Positions 6,089-11,816 of a stretch of 11,816 bases of DNA are shown here, one piece after another (the stretch's first letter is position 1; every line of letters begins with the position of its first letter). The notes under the pieces are model-generated. The model was not told the DNA's origin. It saw only the letters and a list, made by a program, of their open reading frames with translations, and did not search any database. The stretch spans positions 1-11,816 of the forward strand of contig JAWXCJ010000336.1 in assembly GCA_034408875.1 (NCBI GenBank), read 5' to 3'. The DNA comes from JANNHK01 sp034408875. GTDB lineage: Bacteria; Actinomycetota; Acidimicrobiia; IMCC26256; PALSA-610. The position numbers and the translations under genes are program-made.

Positions 6089-7135
6089 ATGGCGTCCCCT
6101 CCCGATCCGATTCCGCGGACTATCGAGTGGCGGAATGGGCGCGTACGGATGCTCGACCAGCGGGCACTGCCGGACCGGCTCCGGTTTCTCGACTGTGCGA
6201 CGGTCGACGCGGTGTGCGACGCGATCACGTCGCTCGCGATACGCGGTGCACCGGCGCTCGGGGCGGCCGGGGCGTACGGGGTCGCGCTCGCGGCCGCGAC
6301 GATGCGGACGCGTCCGCAGGTGCGGGCGGCGGCGGCGCGGCTTGCGGCCACCCGGCCCACCGCCGTCAACCTGGCGGTCGGTGTCGATCGGGCGTTGGTC
6401 GCATTCGAGGCAGGTGGCGCCGACGGCGCACTCGCGGAAGCGGTGCGGCTCGCCGACGACGACGTCGAGTGCAACCAGCGGCTCGGCGCGCACGGGGCTG
6501 TCGTCGTCCCCGACGACGCGGCGGTGCTCACCCACTGCAATGCGGGGGCGCTCGCGTGTGTCGGGTACGGCACGGCGATCGGGGTCGTGCGCAGCGCGGT
6601 GGAGTCGGGGAAGCGGGTGCGCGTGTGGGTCGACGAGACGCGGCCGGTGTTGCAAGGCGCGCGTCTCACGGCGTGGGAGTTGGCTCAGCTTGGTATCCCC
6701 GCGACGTTGATCGCCGACGCGACCGCAGCGTCGTTGATGGCACGCGGTGAAGTCGACGTCGTGATCGTCGGTGCCGATCGGGTCGCGGCGAACGGTGACG
6801 TCGCCAACAAGATCGGTACCTACGGGCTCGCGGTGCTCGCCCGCCATCACGATGTGCCGTTCTATGTCGCGGCGCCGACCTCCACGATCGATGTCTTGAC
6901 CCGTTCGGGTGACGACATTCGCATCGAAGAGCGCGATGGTGACGAGGTCCGCACCGTGCGGGGAACGGCTGTCGCGTTGGAGTCGGTCGCCGTCTTCAAC
7001 CCCGCGTTCGACGTCACTCCCGCGCGGCTCGTGACCGGCATCATCACCGAAGTGGGTATCGCGCGGCCGCCGTACCGGCGTTCACTGCCGTCCCACGTGC
7101 GGCGCGCCGGCGTCGATGTCTCACCCCGTTCGTAG
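6089..7135 (+). CDS. mtnA: S-methyl-5-thioribose-1-phosphate isomerase
   Basis: The 348-residue protein is a complete MtnA, an eIF2B-like aldose-ketose isomerase that converts methylthioribose-1-phosphate to methylthioribulose-1-phosphate in methionine salvage. Visible motifs, numbered from the ATG at 6089, are RTIEW (10-14), phosphate-binding RGAPALG (52-58), the catalytic Cys in THCNAGALA (C150), DETRP (182-186), the catalytic Asp in VGADRVAANGD (D230), NKIGTY (240-245) and PTSTID (263-268). Start choice is uncertain. The ATG at 6089 has no Shine-Dalgarno sequence and lies just after the hairpin; a GTG at 6065 in the same frame lies in its loop and would add eight residues. The protein N terminus before RTIEW favours 6089. 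No other methionine-salvage gene is in the window. The 3' end overlaps the ComF-family gene by 20 bases. Confidence 0.94.
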   Translation: MASPPDPIPRTIEWRNGRVRMLDQRALPDRLRFLDCATVDAVCDAITSLAIRGAPALGAAGAYGVALAAATMRTRPQVRAAAARLAATRPTAVNLAVGVDRALVAFEAGGADGALAEAVRLADDDVECNQRLGAHGAVVVPDDAAVLTHCNAGALACVGYGTAIGVVRSAVESGKRVRVWVDETRPVLQGARLTAWELAQLGIPATLIADATAASLMARGEVDVVIVGADRVAANGDVANKIGTYGLAVLARHHDVPFYVAAPTSTIDVLTRSGDDIRIEERDGDEVRTVRGTAVALESVAVFNPAFDVTPARLVTGIITEVGIARPPYRRSLPSHVRRAGVDVSPRS

Positions 7136-7775
7136 CCTGCGGGGTGTGGTTCCCGCGCTCGTTTCGAAGGCGGTCGACGATCTGCTCGGCCTGCTGCTGC
7201 CTACGCCCTGCGTGGCCTGCCAATCGCTGGATGGCCCGCTGTGCGGCCGGTGCCGGGCCGATCTGCGACCCGCGCCGAGCGCCGCCCCGCCCCCCGGAGT
7301 CGACTGGTGGGTCGCTGCGTTCGCGTACGAAGGTCCGATTCGGGAAGCGATCGTGCGGGCAAAATACCGGGACCAACGAGCCGTTTTGTCATGGCTCGCG
7401 CGCCGTCTCGCCGACCTTTGTCCACACGATGTCGACGTCGTGACATGGGTTCCGGCGAGCACGATTCGTCGGCGCGCTCGCGGTGTTGACCACGCGGAAT
7501 TGATCGCGCGTCACCTCGGGCGACGATGTGACCTGCCCGTTCGCCGTCTGCTCGTCCGTTCTGCCGGACTGCCGCAAACGGGGCGCACCGCGCGTGAGCG
7601 TCGCGCGGGACCGAAGTTGCGTTGCGAGTACGCGCTTGGACCATATTCAGTGTTGGTTGTCGACGACGTGGCAACGACTGGTGGTTCGGCGATGGCGGCC
7701 GCACGAGCATTGCGATGCGCGGGCGCCGACTCCGTGGGCTTTGCCAGTGTCGCCCGTACAGCTCCTCACGAGTAG
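7116..7775 (+). CDS. ComF-family phosphoribosyltransferase-like protein
   Basis: The 219-residue product has the ComF layout: an N-terminal zinc-binding motif with C32, C35, C43 and C46 (PCVACQ...LCGRC), then a type I phosphoribosyltransferase fold with AFAYEGPIREAIVRAKY (68-84) and the PRPP-binding loop VLVVDDVATTGGS (179-191). ComF is needed for DNA uptake in competent bacteria, but homologs are widespread in species not known to be competent, and their substrate is uncertain. All four cysteines and the acidic pair of the PRPP loop are present. The ATG at 7116 lies inside the end of mtnA; a GTG at 7146 would remove ten residues and avoid the overlap, and neither has a clear ribosome-binding site. 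In mycobacteria a ComF-family gene also stands just before hpf and secA1. Confidence 0.88.
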   Translation: MSHPVRSLRGVVPALVSKAVDDLLGLLLPTPCVACQSLDGPLCGRCRADLRPAPSAAPPPGVDWWVAAFAYEGPIREAIVRAKYRDQRAVLSWLARRLADLCPHDVDVVTWVPASTIRRRARGVDHAELIARHLGRRCDLPVRRLLVRSAGLPQTGRTARERRAGPKLRCEYALGPYSVLVVDDVATTGGSAMAAARALRCAGADSVGFASVARTAPHE

Positions 7776-7798
7776 ACGCCGTTCGATCACGTGCTGCG

Positions 7799-7804
7799 TA
7801 TACT
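7799..7804 (+). promoter_or_regulatory. Candidate -10 box for hpf transcription
   Basis: TATACT matches the -10 consensus at five of six positions and the actinobacterial TAnnnT pattern. It has a TG two bases upstream (TGCG, 7795-7798), close to an extended -10 but one base off. No recognisable -35 hexamer is at the normal distance. If the last T is at -7, transcription would start at about 7811, next to the ATG at 7812, giving a leaderless transcript. This would give hpf a promoter separate from the genes upstream. Confidence 0.45.
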
Positions 7805-7811
7805 CGGGCGG

Positions 7812-7841
7812 ATGCGGCAAAGCGAAGAAAACGCGCGGTGA
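7812..7841 (+). CDS. Possible nine-codon leader ORF overlapping the hpf start
   Basis: ATG at 7812 opens a nine-codon ORF (MRQSEENAR) whose TGA (7839-7841) overlaps the hpf GTG (7838-7840) in the GTGA arrangement also used at 359-362 and 1390-1449. The ATG lies one base after the start point expected from the TATACT box, so it could be translated from a leaderless mRNA and hand ribosomes to hpf, whose own ribosome-binding site is poor. ORFs this short also arise by chance; there is no sequence family to compare. Confidence 0.25.
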   Translation: MRQSEENAR

Positions 7842-8401
7842 CAGTGGACATCGTCGTGTTCGGAAAGCACGTTGAGGTACCGCCGGCGCTGCGGACCCAC
7901 ACGCTCGAGAAAGTCGAGCGCGTAGAGAAATATGCAAAAGACGTTCGTCGCGTCGACGTGGACTACGCCGTACACGCGACGCGGAAGGCCGCGGACTCGC
8001 ACGAGTGCGAGATCCTCGTCCACGTCAACAAGCATCTCGTGAAGGGTCACGCAACCGCAGCGGATCACTATGCGGCACTCGACATTGCGCTGGAGAAAGT
8101 CGAACAGCAAATGCGCCGGCTCCACGAACGACGCGTGAGGCGTCGGGGTGGGGCGAAGGGGGCTCGCGCCGGCGGCGTCTCGGTGATAGATCCGAACGCC
8201 GACGAAGAATCCGACGCCGAGGAACAGATCGTCAAGGTCAAGCAGATCGCGGTCAAACCCATGGATCCCGAGGAGGCCGCGCTACAGATGGAACTGCTTG
8301 GACACGACTTTTTCCTGTTCACGATGTCGAATTCCGGTCGCGCCGCGGTGATGTACCGCCGGCGCGACGGGCAGTTAGGGATGATCGAAGCGTCGGGCTG
8401 A
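7838..8401 (+). CDS. hpf: Long-form ribosome hibernation promoting factor
   Basis: The 187-residue protein has both parts of long HPF. The N-terminal S30AE/YfiA-like domain (about 1-105) begins TVDIVVFGKHVEV and holds the basic helices that sit in the 30S decoding channel. An acidic, Gly-rich linker (about 106-130) leads to the C-terminal dimerisation domain (about 131-187) with VKVKQIAVKPMDPEEA and HDFFLFTMSN...VMYRRRDG. Such proteins pair two 70S ribosomes into inactive 100S particles in stationary phase or stress. I chose the GTG at 7838; a second GTG at 7844 is possible. An upstream extension in this frame (from 7622) reads through the end of the ComF-family gene and has no HPF similarity. 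The gene precedes secA with one regulator gene between; in mycobacteria it is directly next to secA1. Confidence 0.93.
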   Translation: MTVDIVVFGKHVEVPPALRTHTLEKVERVEKYAKDVRRVDVDYAVHATRKAADSHECEILVHVNKHLVKGHATAADHYAALDIALEKVEQQMRRLHERRVRRRGGAKGARAGGVSVIDPNADEESDAEEQIVKVKQIAVKPMDPEEAALQMELLGHDFFLFTMSNSGRAAVMYRRRDGQLGMIEASG

Positions 8402-8426
8402 ACCAAGAGCGCGGGTCGGAAACACT

Positions 8427-9110
8427 GTGGCAAACGGCGAAGAACGAAACGACGAACGCATACGCGTGCTGATCGTAGACGATCACGCGCTGTTTCGGCG
8501 TGGCCTGGAACTCGTCCTCGTCGCCGAAGACGACATCGATATCGTCGGTGAGGCGACCGATGGTGCCGAAGCTGTCGAACGGGCCGAGGAGCTCGCACCC
8601 GATGTGGTGCTGATGGACGTGCGCATGCCCGCCATGTCCGGTATCGAGGCGGCCCGCCGCATTCGGGCCTCGCATCCCGGCGTCCGCATCGTCATGCTGA
8701 CCGTCTCCGAAGACGAAGACGACTTGTTCGCGGCAGTACGCGCCGGAGCGACCGGGTACCTGCTGAAGGAGGTATCGATCGAAGAGGTCGCGGCCGCGGT
8801 GCGCGCCGTCCACCGCGGGCACAGCCTCGTTTCACCGTCGATGGCATCAAAGCTGCTGGTCGAGTTCAACGTGCTCTCGCGCCGGGTCGAAGACCAACAC
8901 GGCGGCGCCCCCCGCCTCACCGACCGCGAGCTCGAAGTGTTGCGCCTCGTCGCGCGCGGCATGTCGAACAAGGAAATCGCGGCCGAACTCGTCATCGCCG
9001 AGAACACGGTCAAGAACCATGTGCGCAACATCTTGGAGAAGCTCCAGCTGCGCTCGCGCATGGAAGCGGCGATGTACGCGATCCGCGAAAAGCTGATCGA
9101 CAGCGCCTAA
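8427..9110 (+). CDS. NarL/LuxR-family response regulator
   Basis: The 227-residue protein has an N-terminal receiver domain (about 12-128) with the acidic pair D18-D19, the phosphoacceptor D64 in VLMDVRMP, T92 and the conserved K114 in YLLKE. A linker (about 129-162) leads to a LuxR-type helix-turn-helix (about 163-222) with LTDRELEVLRLVARGMSNKEIA and NTVKNHVRNIL. All residues needed for phosphorylation are present, so it should be a functional two-component transcription factor. No histidine kinase gene is in the window, so its partner lies elsewhere. The GTG at 8427 is used because no in-frame ATG precedes the receiver domain; CGGAAA just upstream is a weak ribosome-binding site. The 25-base gap after hpf suggests co-transcription. 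The mycobacterial region carries the unrelated OmpR-type MtrA, several genes away. Confidence 0.93.
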   Translation: MANGEERNDERIRVLIVDDHALFRRGLELVLVAEDDIDIVGEATDGAEAVERAEELAPDVVLMDVRMPAMSGIEAARRIRASHPGVRIVMLTVSEDEDDLFAAVRAGATGYLLKEVSIEEVAAAVRAVHRGHSLVSPSMASKLLVEFNVLSRRVEDQHGGAPRLTDRELEVLRLVARGMSNKEIAAELVIAENTVKNHVRNILEKLQLRSRMEAAMYAIREKLIDSA

Positions 9111-9156
9111 TCGGCCCTCAAAACCGGTGTGAAACGGGAAGGGGGCACGCCGCGGG

Positions 9157-9162
9157 TACGCT
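9157..9162 (+). promoter_or_regulatory. Weak candidate -10 box before secA
   Basis: TACGCT fits TAnnnT and would place the transcript start at about 9169, four bases before the secA ATG. That agrees with the lack of a ribosome-binding site close to the ATG: the purine-rich AAGGGGG at 9139-9145 is about 27 bases too far upstream. No -35 match is seen, so the evidence is thin. Confidence 0.2.
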
Positions 9163-9172
9163 GACCAGCCGC

Positions 9173-11816
<2,644 letters not shown>

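Noticed and set aside
5323..6669. 448-codon minus-strand open frame antisense to ahcY and mtnA
   Set aside because: Composition is that of reverse-strand high-GC sequence, with no recognisable domain; the sense genes are complete.
4935..6710. 591-codon plus-strand open frame across ahcY and mtnA
   Set aside because: Arg-rich translation without motifs; it crosses two well-supported genes in the wrong frame.
7622..7837. N-terminal extension of hpf over the end of the ComF-family gene
   Set aside because: The added residues are the ComF-family coding sequence in another frame; HPF similarity begins right after the GTG at 7838.

Overview
The window is an 11.8 kb stretch of a high-GC bacterial chromosome carrying almost only housekeeping genes, tightly packed, with frequent GTG starts and 4-base GTGA stop/start overlaps. 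Gene order and family content point to an actinobacterium. From memory, the order SIS-domain sugar-phosphate isomerase ... ahcY ... ComF-family gene, hpf, secA matches the sahH-to-secA1 neighbourhood of mycobacteria. mtnA, a NarL-type regulator and the absence of the mtrAB/lpqB genes at that place suggest a deep-branching actinobacterial lineage (Acidimicrobiia-like). That placement is inference; no rRNA or lineage marker is present.

Layout. 1-128: a leader with an inverted repeat and three imperfect 14-base tandem repeats. 129-1393 (+): a Trm112-family gene overlapping, through GTGA, a phosphoglucose/phosphomannose isomerase-type SIS protein. 1390-1449: four 14-base tandem repeats that form a chain of five GTGA stop/start overlaps leading into the next gene. 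1446-3574 (+): a group II PLP decarboxylase-like enzyme and an alpha/beta hydrolase with an Asp nucleophile. 3584-4468 (-): a nitrilase, convergent with the hydrolase and divergent from ahcY. 4603-7135 (+): ahcY and mtnA, separated by a perfect 15-base-pair hairpin. 7116-8401 (+): a ComF-family phosphoribosyltransferase and a long-form ribosome hibernation factor, with a candidate promoter and a tiny possible leader ORF between them. 8427-9110 (+): a NarL/LuxR response regulator without a kinase beside it. 9173 to the right edge (+): secA, cut by the window after 881 codons.

How the genes fit together. ahcY removes S-adenosylhomocysteine left by methyl transfer, and mtnA recycles methylthioribose-1-phosphate left by polyamine-type use of S-adenosylmethionine, so the pair handles by-products of SAM use. 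The isomerase supplies fructose-6-phosphate and/or mannose-6-phosphate, probably for cell-envelope sugars. hpf and secA belong to translation and protein export. The decarboxylase, hydrolase and nitrilase look like an accessory metabolic insert; their substrates cannot be read from sequence.

I found no mobile element, CRISPR array, tRNA, rRNA or defence system. The most unusual structures are the GTGA repeat chain at 1390-1449 and the hairpin at 6043-6083.
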